DNA of 53,147 nt from Tulasnella sp. 424 (lineage: Eukaryota > Basidiomycota > Agaricomycetes > Cantharellales > Tulasnellaceae): positions 1 to 53,147 of the forward strand of contig WSUB01000233.1 in NCBI GenBank assembly GCA_019633425.1, given 5' to 3'. Made by a program: the position numbers and the translations under genes. Every line of letters starts with the position of its first letter. The first letter of the stretch is position 1. Below the pieces are notes generated by a model. That model was not told the origin of the DNA, did not search any database, and was given only the letters and a program-made list of their open reading frames with translations. Below are positions 1 through 12,038 of the stretch, piece after piece.

Positions 1-81
1 GCACACACACAGAGATATAATAGAAAACACGACATACAAGTGACGGTGGTGAATATACCTCCGACTGCGGAGGTAAAGTCG

Positions 82-306
82 TTAAAGCCTGTTGCGACCG
101 CACCGGTGGCCGAATCGACGATTGAGCCCACTAGAGGATGACAAACGAATATTAGTCCACACGCGTGCACGAACTACATTTCTAGAATTCGACTTACAAT
201 CAACTGGAGCTGGGGCAGGTGTAGGGGCAGGTGAAGCGTTGACTTGAGGGAGGACCCCAGCAAAAGATGCGACGAGGGTAGAGACGAAGACTGTGGCAAA
301 ACGCAT
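82..306 (-). CDS. Small secreted protein, N-terminal part (cut by window edge)
   Basis: The ATG at 306 opens a hydrophobic leader (MRFATVFVSTLVASFAG, residues 1-17) followed by a Pro/Ala-rich stretch, typical of a secretory signal peptide. An intron with GTAAGT donor, CTAAT branch sequence and CTCTAG acceptor follows within about 110 nt. The next exon then reads a Gly/Ala/Thr-rich segment (LGSIVDSATGAVATGF) and ends at a GTATGT donor near the window edge, so further exons lie outside. The unspliced frame stops quickly and is not the product. I do not recognise a family. Small secreted proteins of this kind are common in plant-associated basidiomycetes, but no function should be inferred here. 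Confidence 0.55.
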   Translation of the reverse strand: MRFATVFVSTLVASFAGVLPQVNASPAPTPAPAPVDCKSNSRNVVRARVWTNIRLSSSSGLNRRFGHRCGRNRL

Positions 307-2416
307 TATCGTTAAGTGTTGCTACTTGTGCAGTAGATGTGGTTGAGGTTGAAGATAAAAACGACTTGAAGGATTGGATGAGAGAGATAGGAGAGCAGAG
401 GGATGATTGAGGCGTGAGGAGCAAGAAAGTCCAAGGACGGCAGTTTGGTCTAAAATACGGGACAGGGTCTGCTGGGCGCTTGGCCTGGGAGCCAAAACGT
501 AAACACCGCCTCAAGGTTTCGCGCCACCACGCTGCGGCCCGCAGACTTCTTCGGCTCGCGGAAAGCGATGATGACATGCGCACTCTTGACGCTAAAAGAC
601 CTCATCTCACAGCTAAGCATTGCTTTGCGCATTAATACTTGCAACCGTCGGCTCCCGCATATGATAATAGCATACAGTCTTGATTATTAAGCTCATAGCT
701 GATGAAAGCCTGACTTGGAAGTGCCGCGGGAATGTAGCCCGACTTGGTAGTGTCATGGGAATGGAGCCCGACTTGGGAATATGGAAGCATTGCTAGGATT
801 GCCGTGCCGGGGATTTGCTCCGTGACCTCCTCCGTGCCTGTTGTATGACATCACCTCCGAGTCCAAGTCCCCCACAACTAGCTGCACAGTTATTCTGCGT
901 ATTTCAGAGCCATTGCGCTCCTAGAGTAGTCCAAACTCACTTTAATAACAGCGGAGGGGCTTGCATATAAGATTCTCTGCATCAGAACGCTTGATGTGGC
1001 CGCCCCCGCCTAAGTAAGGAGAGGAATGTCACCATTCGTAGAAGCAGCGCTTCTCAGGGTTTAACATGAGCTTTGTTAGAGCATACGTGATTGTAACTGG
1101 GCTCTGGGTGAGTGTTGGCTGAAGGGATATGACGGACAATCGGGGGTTTGATTGCAGCGAACGGAGCAGTCTGAGAGCGGGTGAGTGTGGTCGCACAAAG
1201 GATAATCATGATATAACTGAAGAGTTCCCATCCCACAAAAATAATAACCATGTCCAAAGACTTGGTATACTTTGCGTGGAGCCCGGCATCATGGTCAACG
1301 ACCACATGCTCACGGGTCTTCCGCAAGCCAGGTGCATTGGCGGCGTTGATCGAATGACGTCGCCTCAATACGGCCCATAATTTTAGTAAGAATGCCGTTT
1401 GGTCTGTACATCGTTCGATGTATGTCCCTTAGCCCTTGAGAAAGGGCTTCAAAAGGGCCCTTGGATGCAACTCGTAACCGAATAGACTGTACCCCGTCTG
1501 CGGCATGGCTTCCGGTCCGCGATCCCGAGGTAATGTGGGAGCTCCGGAGTGTTAGACAGCTCGACCGGAAGGAAATATTCCACCCGGAGATCTGAGACCG
1601 TCGGGGTGGTTAAGGTTTATGCCAGGGATACAGAGGGCGCATGCGGCAAGGTGCATAGTTAATGTCGGCCCCGTGGCCGTGTGGAAGACTTCCCAACAGC
1701 ATCTCCGTGGTTCAGTTCACGATGGTTCGCAAGGCCACCCGGACTAACATGGGAAAATGTCCAGAGACTCGGATGGCCCAACCAAAAGCACATGTACAGT
1801 TAAGCTTGCCGAGTCTATATCTCAGAGAAAGATCATAGATGACCCAAGTCAGATTCCGCGGAGCCGCTCTGTAAAGAAGACGTTGAGACCCAAATCCCCA
1901 CGTTACCGACTAAGAATTTTCCAAAAATAAAACGCACGTATTAATCAGCTTCACATTTTGGGGGTGGGGTGCACCGAACGGGGCTCGAGCGACTTAGGAC
2001 GGGTGTTTGGAGGGTGGCGTTACGTGCCGTCGACCAATTATAGAAATCTTAATGTGCATGCTATCTGCGTTCAGTGCTCTCGACACCAAGGGCGGCTGTG
2101 GCACGTAGAGTGGTACTAAATTAAAGTTACTCCTTTGGTCATGTACGTAACTGCCTGAGGGAAGTTGCTTAGTTGTCCGAATGGCACAACGGTTGCTTTG
2201 CACCGACGGGGATCGTCCGGAGAACTCGGGGATAATGGCTGTGCGCAAGTCTCGGCTCACCACCACCCCAGGCTCCCGTTTGACCCAGGTCAGGATCAAT
2301 TGAGCGGTTAGTGCCTGCATGTTTTCAATGTTTGATATTGAATCAGGTCTCATTGTTGATTTCCTCAAATCAGTCCGTTGTTGGGTTTGATTGTCGACGT
2401 CACATCTCGGTGACGA
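307..2416. other. Gene-free interval, 2.1 kb
   Basis: Reading frames here are short, lack a convincing splice continuation and have no recognisable motif. The longest (1994-2464 and 1054-1368, both minus strand) have random-looking composition. The only structure I see is the short tandem repeat at 709-776. The right end holds the 5' flank of the F-box gene. Confidence 0.5.
709..776 (+). repeat. 29-bp imperfect tandem repeat, about 2.3 copies
   Basis: Two full units (709-737 and 738-766) each begin with CCYGACTTGG and end with GGGAATGNAG. A third partial unit begins at 767. It lies in a gene-free interval and has no obvious function. Confidence 0.7.
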
Positions 2417-4020
2417 ATGCTCGGCGACCAAAAGATTCTTCGACTGCCCAAGGGTATGTTTCAATGCGGTTAGCCTTTTTTAAGCCCCTATTTCTCACTG
2501 GATTCTGGTATAGCGTTCAAGAGATTATCCAAGGACACCCCGCACGAACCGGTTTGTCACGACACGCACCTGCCACAGGAGATATGGAATCAAATAATCG
2601 AAGAATATCACACCTCCTACCCCGATCAACCTTTATACCACCTCCTGCTTACCTCTCGATGCTTATACGAAGCTACTATCACCTCCCTTTACCGATCGGT
2701 TGTGTTCAATATCACGCAAGAGGGCCGGGATAAATGGCCATTGCTGCTCACGTCATTGAGCAAGTACGCAAGCTGGGTCCGAAAGCTGGATATCACAGAA
2801 TTACGAGGCCCAGAGGAACAGACAGAGCTCGGAGGGGGAGACTTTGCGCATACGTTCCTGGACTATCTCGCTAACCTGTCTCAGCTCCGGGCGCTTTCCA
2901 TCAAGTGCCACGGAGCGAAGCTTCCAGTCCCAATCCTGGTCACGGCTTCACGACTCCCCCACTTGAAGACCCTCGAGCTCACGAACCTGAGCTTCGTGGA
3001 GGGTCCTTGTCCATGTCCACCATTTCCTCCCATGGAATCTCTACGAGAGATCCGCCTAACCAACATCCGGGAGCACGAAGGATCTTTAAAATGGTCAACC
3101 TTCTTACCTTGCACTCTCAATCGATCGCTCCGGCATTTCGAGTACTGCAGACTCCCCAAGTCCGGCAATGAGCAAGACAACTACTCCTTCCTCCAGCCTC
3201 TTAAAGAAGATCCTGAGCTCTCCTTTCCGGATATGCGAGAGCTCAGGCTTCCCCGACCGATCACGGAGGCGGATACCGACCAGGCAATAGACCTCCTTCG
3301 ACGATGCCCTAGCCTTCTGGCCCTGGGGTTCGAGGCGAACGGGTTCAAAGGAACCTGGGGGAACCAAATCAACGAGCTAGGAGCACGGCTCCCGTGGGGT
3401 TATTTGAACGACTTACGAGCGATAAACGGTCCACCGGGACTGATTTCGGCTGTTTCACCGGGACGACCGATCCAAAAAGCGATGGTCCGGTTGGAGAGGC
3501 CGACAGAGTTCCCGCTCCTAGGAACCTTGGAGGCATTGCAGCGATCCAGTTGTCCTCTCGAGGTGTTGGCCATCTGGACTAATAACTGGAGAGAGACGAC
3601 CCTACAAGAGATTGTCCAACTGTTTCCTCAACTCAAAAACCTCGCTATATGCGTTTTAAGCGTCCCAGCTTTGGTGGGTCTCTGAACCCTTCTTCTTGCG
3701 GGATGGAGCCTCGACTGACCTCCGATTTTGTCCGACAGAGTGTGGGTGACTGGAAATTGGAGCCATTGTTTGTTCTAAATCGACTCGAAAGGCTCTGTTT
3801 GATCGGAATTGACGAAGCCGGGAGACCAACACCGCAGTATCACAGGACGCAACGCCGCATCGCAGTCGCTTTGTTCAAAGCTATGCCGTCGTTGCAGGAC
3901 TTGTGGTTTCACGCTTCCAGTGAAAAGTGGAAGCGGGACGGAATAGATAACCTTTCGTCGTCGAGAACGATCGGACAGCGGATCTTGGGAATGTGGCCGA
4001 TTCCTACTACGTGGCGATAG
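2417..4020 (+). CDS. F-box-like / leucine-rich-repeat-like protein
   Basis: Three exons: 2417-2453, 2514-3673 and 3739-4020, with introns 2454-2513 (GTATGT...TATAG) and 3674-3738 (GTGGGT...GACAG), giving about 492 aa. Near residues 30-75 the chain reads LPQEIWNQIIEEY and then LLLTSRCLYEATITSLYRSV, the usual basidiomycete F-box-like helix pair. Downstream are irregular Leu-rich repeats (LSQLRALSIKC, LPHLKTLELTN), as in F-box/LRR proteins that would present substrates to an SCF ubiquitin ligase. The start was chosen because it is the only upstream ATG that splices in frame; the internal frame on its own has no ATG before the F-box. The partner Skp1 and any substrate are family inference. Confidence 0.75.
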
Positions 4021-4216
4021 ACATATATATGACCCCCTGGTGCTGGAATATTCGACTAGTAAGAATTTTCTTTAGTTAAAATTTGTATTAATCCAACAAA
4101 CATTATTGTGTAACCATGAAAATGTACCAAGTAGTGCTTCGGTCATGACATGCCGCGAATGAAATCCTGTAGCCCGAGCCTCGTTCCTGCCCCCCATCAC
4201 CCTGTGGCTATGAACC

Positions 4217-6349
4217 CTATGAACCCTTCCCATCGTTCTTCACAGTTGACGAGGAAGTGGAGCTCGGCAAGGTCGGCCGACTCGCGCCATACGCGCTCTT
4301 CTTGCGTTCCCGGATCGGGGTTGTCCCCGGGCCCGCAGCACCCGCACTGCTATTCGACCTTGATGGTGTCGATGGCTTGCTGGGAGTAGCTGGTAAAGTC
4401 GTAGATGATCTCGAAGGCGTAGCTGACTTGGAAGATGATTTCGTAGGGCCGGTAGAGGGGAGTGGAGGGACCTCGTCGGGTTTGAACGCGGATGGCGGAC
4501 CTCGGGTGGTGCTCTGCTTTCGCTCTCGTACCGGAGGAGCAGCCGAAGAGGACGTGCGATGCTGAGAAGTGGTGCGTGAGCGGGCCGGCGTAGCAGCGGT
4601 CGTCGGCGGTGCGGAGGATTGACTCGGAGCGGTGGTGACGGCTGACGGAGGCGGGACGGATCCCCCACGAGATGTGGTCGACACGACTCTTGTCCGCGTC
4701 GGCTGTGAGCCCGAAGATGCAGTAGGGACAGGGATCTGAGATGGCCGAGGGGCCGGGGCGTTCCCCGGGGTCTGCGGCGAAACGGGCTCCGTCGCGTACG
4801 CTTCGGTCGGATCCGTCACCGGGAACGCGACTTTTGGTTTCGCGCTCTCGACCCGACTGGGCTTTCTCTGTCGAACTGGTCCTCCAGTCTCATCGATCGG
4901 GGGCAGTTCGTATTCGCCGTCCAGCGCAGGCGAGCTCGGGAAAAGCGGCGAAGTCGCCGAGGGCGACATGGGTGACAGGCTGGGTATGCGGCGCGGTTTG
5001 GCATCTGTGCGACTGCGACGCTTGGCTTCGACTTTTTGGGCGAGTTGGGCGAGGGTTTCGCGGGAGGCGAGGAGGGTTGGGATCGCTGATGCGGGTGTGA
5101 GGAGGCCGGGTGATTCGGCGATGACGGGGGACGCGCTTGGCTCTGCGAGTTTGGACGCGCGGGGTGGGGATGTAGTGGCGGCGGAGATGTCGACTTTGAC
5201 GATAGGTTTGGCAGGAGGAGATGGCGAGGATACGACTGGCAGAAGGGGCGTTTTCTTCGGAGGGGTGGAGGGAGCTTTGGGTGGGGGTGGAAGTGGGAGC
5301 GGCGGTGCGTCGTTGAGCACTGGCTCAACGTGTGCTTCGGGCTTGCCATGGAATACAGCCGGTTTACGTTCAACCTCCTTCGTGATTTTGGGTTCATCTT
5401 CTGCTGGTGGGGGTGTCGGTGGCGAGGGTGGATTAGCCGCCGCGCTAGCATCGGCGATCCCTTTGACCAAATTGGCAGCCTCCTCCTTGTTCAAGTTGAG
5501 CTCTCCGACGAGTTCAGCGAGCTCGTCGGCGGTGACGATGACGCCATCTAACCCAAATTCTCCCAACGTTTCCGTGAGGTCGATTTCGCCTACTGCGAGT
5601 TTGGCGTCGTGTTTGACGACTTTGGAGCGGTCGATCGGCTGCGCGTGCGTTCCCCCGGCGTGAGTTGGTTTCAAGTTCCCGAATGAGTATCGACCACGAG
5701 GGGTGTTTAATAGAGGATTAATTGGTAGCCGAAAAAGGAGGAGGTATGGGTAAGCGTTAACGGTTCTGTATACCCCGCGCGACGTCACGGGCAGAAGGAC
5801 GTACCTTATCCTTCGGGCCATGCCACACGGTCTCATGACCGCTGATCTCTGAAGGTTTCTGGACACCAGGGACGCCGATCGGAACGACTTCTGGGGCCGG
5901 GGTGTTCCAAAAGCGGTCGACGTCTTCGTTGTATTCTTCGTCGAGCTTGAGGAATTTTCGCATGACATGATCTCCAGCCTCGACCGCCGCTTCGAAGTCC
6001 TCTACGGTCTGCCGGGGCCGGATAAGACACAAATGAGTAACACACAGGGGAAGGCGGTAAAAACGCACTCCGATAAAAGTGTTATCTACCAGGAAACCTG
6101 GCAATTGCTGTTTAGCGGGAGGTACTTTGCGCTTCCATAGCTTTCTAGCGCGTTCGTCCGAGGCCATGTCGTAGGCTGAGAAAGGGATCTGCTTGACCTG
6201 AAAGATCCGCAAGAGGTACTCTAAGCGAGGTTGAGTCAGTGATGAGGTGGCTGAGTGATCCGTTTAGGGGAAGTGGTAATACCCTGCCTAGATCTAAGCC
6301 TTGGTTCTGAAGCGATTGTGGTTAGAAAGAGAGTGATGGGTGGACTCAT
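4217..6349 (-). CDS. SH3BGR-like thioredoxin-fold protein with long disordered tail
   Basis: Four exons: 6349-6283, 6220-6069, 6008-5805 and 5638-4217, about 614 aa. The first about 100 residues match the SH3BGR/glutaredoxin-like fold: a strand (ITLFLTTIASEPRLR), then VKQIPFSAYDMASDERARKL, then LPGFLVDNTFIGTVEDFEAA. No CxxC active site is visible, as usual for SH3BGR proteins, so redox activity is unlikely. Around residues 150-210 there is an acidic helical stretch. The remaining 400 or so residues are Pro/Ser/Thr/Ala-rich and presumably disordered, with several RxRKxS-like sites. Fungal homologues with this architecture exist, but their role is unclear. The gene is divergent from the Zn2Cys6 factor across 178 bp. 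Confidence 0.75.
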
Positions 6350-6527
6350 GGCTTTGGCGGCTCTGGGTGAGGGTGGAGAGAGCAAGTCGGTGTTCTGTGT
6401 CAAAACACCGAGGATGACCGAACCCTTTACATAGACACTTCCACATTCCCACTTTCCACCACCCCCCCCCTCTTCTCTCTCCTCACACCACCACCACCAT
6501 TCCCTCCCTCCCCTCCCTCCCCCCGTC
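6350..6527. promoter_or_regulatory. Shared divergent promoter with polypyrimidine tract
   Basis: The 178-bp gap separates two start codons (SH3BGR-like on minus, Zn2Cys6 factor on plus). The half next to the plus gene is an almost pure C/T run (about 6440-6523), a common feature of fungal core promoters and 5' UTRs. No clear TATA box was seen. Confidence 0.6.
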
Positions 6528-9500
6528 ATGCCCAAGGTACCATCTCAAGGCGCACCACCAACACCATCTGCAGCATCTTCAAAGTCGTACGAAAATACAC
6601 TCAAGAGAAATCAGGTCCGTCACAAACACGCAATGCAATTTCGGAGGTCTTATCGCTCACGCCGCGGACTCTCTCTCTCTCTTGACCTTTAGGCCTGCCA
6701 TCAAGTGAGTCTTGTCCCAGCGCTGTCCCTCAACACCTACTCATCGTCGTCGTCGTTGCTGGCAGTGTCGCAAGCGAAAACTGGTGCGCCTCGGGTACTA
6801 AGCATTGCCGGTTTGTCGCCGATGCTGACGTTCCCTCATTTCATTTTTTCTCTTGTGCTTTCCTTGGCAGAAATGGTGAGCATAATTTTCTTTTCGTCGT
6901 ACCCCCTCAACGCTGCTGCCGCCGCTGCTTCTGGTGGATGCGCTGCCGTACAACCTCAAACGTTGCTGGTGGAAGGGCGCGCCGAAGGTCTCCATTACGC
7001 CGAAGCCGATTGAGACAAACACACACTCGCCCGGGTTTCCGTCACTCCCACGCGGCCCACCCGTGGATCTCCCCTTCCAACAATAGCCCCCGTCCCTTCC
7101 TTCGGCCACCGTCCTCAATCTTGGCCGGCTTGTTTTGCCACCCGTCCTACCTCCTCCGACTCCTCCGACAGAGACGGACATGGAATCGCATGCCCAGCCG
7201 CTTCTCGGCAAGTTACGCCTGGAGGTATTGCCGCGGGTGCCGTGCCTGATGAGACACAAGAGGGACGCATTTGATGTCTCACGTAGAAGGTTCGGCCTGT
7301 CTCCGGGGAGATCAGATTATCCACCGCTCGACAAACACGCGGCCACCGGCCTTCGGTCTAATCCCTTCCCGGCACCTTCTCCCGATGTGGCTTGACGACT
7401 TCCACAACCTAATCGCACCAGCCCCGCGGTCTTACACCCCGAAACGCCAGTGAGCCATTATGGGCGCTCGATCCAAGCCCACCAAGGCCTGCGTACGAGA
7501 ATATTGACCAAGGCCAGCCTGACCGTCATCAAGACATTTCTTGGACACACACCCTGACCCTCCAATCATACACCGCACCGTTATTCGGAAACAAGACAGA
7601 AGCCCTCAGCTCATAACGAGCTTTACGGCTTTCTAGGAGCTAGTGACGGCAGCGGCGCCCGCAGCACGAGGCATGGAGTCTGGCATGGGGTTCCATGGGG
7701 AGAGGAGAGGAGTCGCATTCTCCTCCTGGCAGGGAGCGGGGAAGGTCACAGCGCACTGCCTCCTAAACCGCCAAGTCTCCGTTTCGCGAAAACGGACGAC
7801 GTAGGAGATGCCCGACCTATCTTTGCAAGCTTTTCTCGGCGTGTGGGTCTCCGTTCCCCACGGTCAAGCACATCAGCTCATCCAACGGCATTTTTGAATC
7901 GGCAATCCCCGAACCTACCACTCTAGGCCGGCACGGAATAACCATCACCATTACAAGACAAGCTGACGTCATATAATAATACTGCCGGCATTCCCATCCC
8001 CATCTATCCAACAGCGGCGGCAGCGGCAAGGGGTGCACACATTCCACCCAGACTAACCTCGTTTATCTTCTTTCCCCTTTAGTGATGCCAAACGCCCTCA
8101 CTGTGGAACCTGCATTCGATCGCACGCATATGCTGCCAGACTAGCCCATCCGGACACAATTCCCCCATTGGAATGCACGTTTGACGACTTCCCAACAAGC
8201 TTGACGGTGTACGACCCACCATCCGCCCAAGGTCCCGTCAACGCCCCCAGTCACAACAATCCGCCCGAGGCTGGCCCGAGCACCAGTCAAGATCCCAATG
8301 CTGCCAGATTCGAGAGATTGGAAGCTAGACTGAGTGAGTTTTGAGAGACGGGCTTTCACTTTAATCCAGGCTTTTGGTTAATGTCGATTGGCGTTACAGA
8401 CAGCCTCGAGGGATTGATGAGAAGCTCCTTGACCGGTGGCAACGGTTTTGGTCATCCCAAGGCTCCTCCACTGAGCGGCATTCGATCGCCTTCGGTCGCA
8501 GAATACTACACCCCCTCAAGCCTTGTCCCTCAGACACCCGTTCCAGGCGAACACCTCCCCGGACCCAGCACATCGTCCTCGTCGTTTTACCGTGGAGAAC
8601 ACCCCTCCCCATACCGCAACGACTACGGCACGTATCGCTCCGAGTCTTCCTTTCGGACCTCAGACCCATACCGACGTGGCCCGGACGGAGACATCGAGAT
8701 GGGGAGGCACGACGACAGCCGATACGCCGCCCCCGCCCCCACCTCATCATCGTCATCGTCCTTTCCATCCTACACCTCATCACTACCACCACCCTTACCG
8801 CCTTCGTCCGGTAGAGATCACATCTCAATCACGCACCAGGGTTCATCACTCGGAATCACCACCACCACTCGAATCGAGTCTCCTGTACCGTACAGCCACC
8901 CCACCCCAACAGTCAGCAACAGCGGCAGCAGCGGCAACGACACCTCCTCCTCCTCCCCGCCCCCGTTCGTCGGAACAGCCTTGACGGAGTCGGCTTCGTA
9001 TATCCCCATGGCCCTGTGCGGCCCCTCCGAGTTGTCGAACACGAGCGTCACCGTTGGGAAGGATTTAGGACTACCCGCTAGTGGGGTTGCAGAGGTGTTG
9101 CCAGATCTGCCTGTCTTGCATCCTTCGTGGCCACTCTACCTCCCACCGCCGGCCCTGTTGAACCATCTCGTCGATACCTTCTTTGCCTGCTTGCCTCACG
9201 CTGGGAAGCTCCTGCACCGCGCCAAGTTTTTGGAAAGCCTCAATGAGAGTCCAAACTCACCGAATTTCCCCTTACCTGGTGAGTTCGAGTTGTCGTAGGC
9301 CTGTCATGATCGAGCTGACGACGATGCGACCTCCTATGCAGCCCTCCTTCATGCCATTTGCGCTGTAGCCTCGCTGTACACCTCGGTTATCGACGGTCCT
9401 ACTCTCCCACCGATTGACGATGTCCAGATCGACGAGCGATTCAGCCACGAATGGAAGGAATTCCGCCCGAATCAGAGTTTCGGAGAAACGCACGCGATTT

Positions 9501-11393
9501 GGAGTACGCAAGAGTCCGTCAAGGCGATGGATCGACCTGGAAGTATGATCCAAATCATGCAATGTAAGTCTTGGCCACGAGTTGTTCACCCTGATTGAGC
9601 GGGATTACTGACTAGCAAATGGTCCCTAAAACCAGCTTTCGTCATTCTCTCTTGGTTCCACTACACCGCTGGGTCTTCCTTCAACGTGGGTCTTGATCGT
9701 TGTCCTTTAGCGAAATACCCCGATGCTAAAGATCGTTTTTGAACCTAGGTGTGGATTTTGAATGGCAGGACGTGCCGAATGGCTTCGCCCCTTGGACTCC
9801 TATCTGCAGAACCTTACGGCAGCCTCGATCAACAAAGGAAGAGCTCGCCCTTTGTTGTGCTCCCGCCAAAAGATGCTAGCGAGCGGGAAGAACGACGGTA
9901 TGTGGTTGTTTTATGTCGCACATGCTGGATTTAGCCCGTCTAACCGGTCTGTCATAGGAATATTACTTGGTTGATGTATGCGTCCGAACGTCTTTGCGCG
10001 GCCCAAACCAGCTGGGCCCAGCTACTCGATGATTCAGATATCTCTCAATTCTTGCCGCTGTCGGAAGAGGACTTTGCTGCCGGGGTGAGTTTTGAAGCGC
10101 ACCTCGCCGTTCGATTTGCGCCGACTGAACGCGTGTTTTCAACAGCGCGATTATCCATTTGAAATCCGACAAAGACTGGCATCGCCCAACTGCCTGCTCA
10201 GCCATCCGCCACTGCTCACCTCGCCGTTCAGCTTGCTCATCAAAGCCATCAACCTGCTTTCTCAAGTCAAGGCTTTCAACGTCCGCTTCAAGAATAAGCA
10301 CGCCGACGATTTGCCCGGTCCGGTCGACCCCAGGTCGACGGACGAATTCAAGGAGTTGGACGACGTGATTGGACGGTTCAAGGCGTCTTGGCCGAAGGAG
10401 TACAAGGACGGCGGAGTGAAGGAGGATGGAAAGGTCGAACCTTCGGTGTACCTCGCCACAATGCTCCCCAGCGTGTCAGTATCGTTCAAACTGCCTGTCG
10501 AAACGTGGGACCCTGGTGCTGACTGTGCCTTGCCATTTCAGAGCAACCATTCTGTTGCACGACCCCCATGCGGACATGGCCTCGAGCGAGTGTGCGTCGG
10601 CGAAGAAGATTCAAGAGGCTGTGGGATCAATAATGGAGTCGATCTTCAAGATCACCAGCACGTATGTCGACCCGCCAAGAGGTGCTCGTGGAATTGGAAC
10701 GCTGACGGGCTTCTCCTTTTCTAGGTCTTTCGATATCATGCTCCTCGATCATTACTCGAGCGTAAGTTCTATCCTCCTCTCGACCTTGGCCTCTATCTCA
10801 TGTTTCTTTGCTCCGCTCTTTACAGTTCTGCTGGTTCGTGGCTGGTGCTGCTTTGATCCGAATCTTGAAGGCCAAGATCTCCGCGGGAGCTGTTGTTGAG
10901 GTTATCAAGATCAACTCTGATATTGAGATCGTCAGGTACGCAACCCAGACCATGGGGTGCAAAGCCAGCGTCTAACTTGAATCCGTTTGCAGACACATTC
11001 TCCTTCGACTGAGTGAAAAGACGTTGATAGGACGTGAGTCGGCGAATTTGCGGTGCCCTTGGAGCCAGCTCTCTAACCATCTTTTCTACTTCCCTAGGCC
11101 GGCAAGTGAAACTTCTCAATGATCATTACGATCGGGAGATTGGCATCCAGCGTGCAGCCAGTAAGTCGACAAGGGCACTCGTGATGTTCATCCCGAAAAC
11201 TAACACGTGGTTTGAAGTTGAAGAAGCCACCCCTTCGCCGATAACGACCGCACCCTCAGAATCGTCTATCAGCGTCTCATCCGGTCGTAGCAAGCTTAAA
11301 GTCAGCGAGCTGCTGAACTTTAGCGTTCCCGAAGTTCGGCCTCCGAACGTCGGGGCCATCTTCGACCCTTCGCCAAACAGATCTATGGACTAA
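6528..11393 (+). CDS. Zn2Cys6 fungal-specific transcription factor, 17 exons
   Basis: Exons: 6528-6614, 6693-6704, 6766-6783, 6871-6875, 8083-8333, 8400-9278, 9342-9563, 9636-9685, 9749-9897, 9958-10084, 10146-10474, 10542-10661, 10725-10761, 10826-10935, 10993-11033, 11098-11160 and 11218-11393. The sum is in frame, 891 aa. Residues about 29-70 form the zinc cluster: ACHQCRKRKLKCDAKRPHC, then GTC, with the sixth Cys about 20 residues later (LECTFDD). A short coiled coil follows (RFERLEARLNSLEGLMR), then a Ser/Pro-rich linker. The fungal-specific regulatory domain starts near LLNHLVDTFFACLPHAG and continues through ALLHAICAVASLY and ILSWFHYTAG. It should be a nuclear DNA-binding regulator; target genes are not inferable. 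Exons 2-4 are only 12, 18 and 5 nt, and intron 4 is 1207 nt. Confidence 0.88.
6876..8082 (+). other. 1207-nt intron inside the zinc-cluster codons
   Basis: It starts GTGAGC directly after the 5-nt exon and ends ACTAACCTC...CCCTTTAG. It interrupts the codon for the third zinc-binding Cys. Most introns in this window are 50-90 nt. Short frames exist on both strands (for example 6938-7249 plus and 6798-7259 minus), but none has a recognisable domain or a convincing splice path. I see no transposon ends or tRNA inside. Confidence 0.75.
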
Positions 11394-12038
11394 GTATCAA
11401 TCAAGCCCACGGTGGCCCAGAATTTTCGTCTAATTTCTCGGAGCTCGGACTCCATTACTCTTTTTTAAACATGTTACCCCAACTTCGTTTATCAAGCTCT
11501 GTACATACTCCCCCTTTTTGTTATCGTGTTGTCCTCGATGCACCCCCTACTGTTTCCTATTCTTCGTAGCACAAGCTGTCCGTTAACCAGTCGGAGATAT
11601 AATAATCAAATTTAACCTCAATTGCCCTTCGCGGCGATTGTACAAGCACGACGCGCGTTCATCGAAAACCGCTCCGGCCATCTTAGACGTTGCCGCTTAC
11701 ACACCCCTTCAGAGTCGTCACGTGCATGAATTGACAATCGAGGCGCTTACCACTCACCACCGCCGAGGCAATCCCGACCTGTTTTCACAATTTAAAGGCC
11801 AAAAGGTATTCCAAGAGACATACAGCCGGTATTAGTATACTTCACTCTCGCGATTCAAAGAAACATCATTCACTTTTCGCTTTTCGCCGCGTTGAACGTT
11901 TGTTCGCTCCGCTGCATAGCAGCAGTACATTTTGTCTGGAACTCGCGAAATACCCGTATGCCAGCGTCCGTAGCGTTTGATGAGTACTGAGCGCTCAAAC
12001 TTTGTTTCTGGATCCAGTGTCTTTAGACTGCGCCCAGC
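11394..12038. other. Intergenic, no gene seen
   Basis: This is the 3' flank of the transcription factor and the promoter of the first membrane-protein copy. The last 90 bp (from about 11950) resemble the upstream sequence of the second copy (TTTGATGAGTA near 11977 and 14190), so the duplication includes part of the promoter. Confidence 0.5.

Noticed and set aside
1994..2464. 156-aa minus-strand frame before the F-box gene
   Set aside because: Random-looking composition, overlaps the first exon of the better supported plus-strand gene, no motif.
4968..5663. 231-aa plus-strand frame antisense to the SH3BGR-like gene
   Set aside because: Gly/Ser/Val-rich shadow of a Pro/Ser/Thr-rich disordered coding exon; the minus-strand model has matching introns and a recognisable domain.
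6938..7259. Open frames inside the long intron of the transcription factor as a nested gene
   Set aside because: Short, on both strands, low-complexity, without start or splice support or recognised domain.
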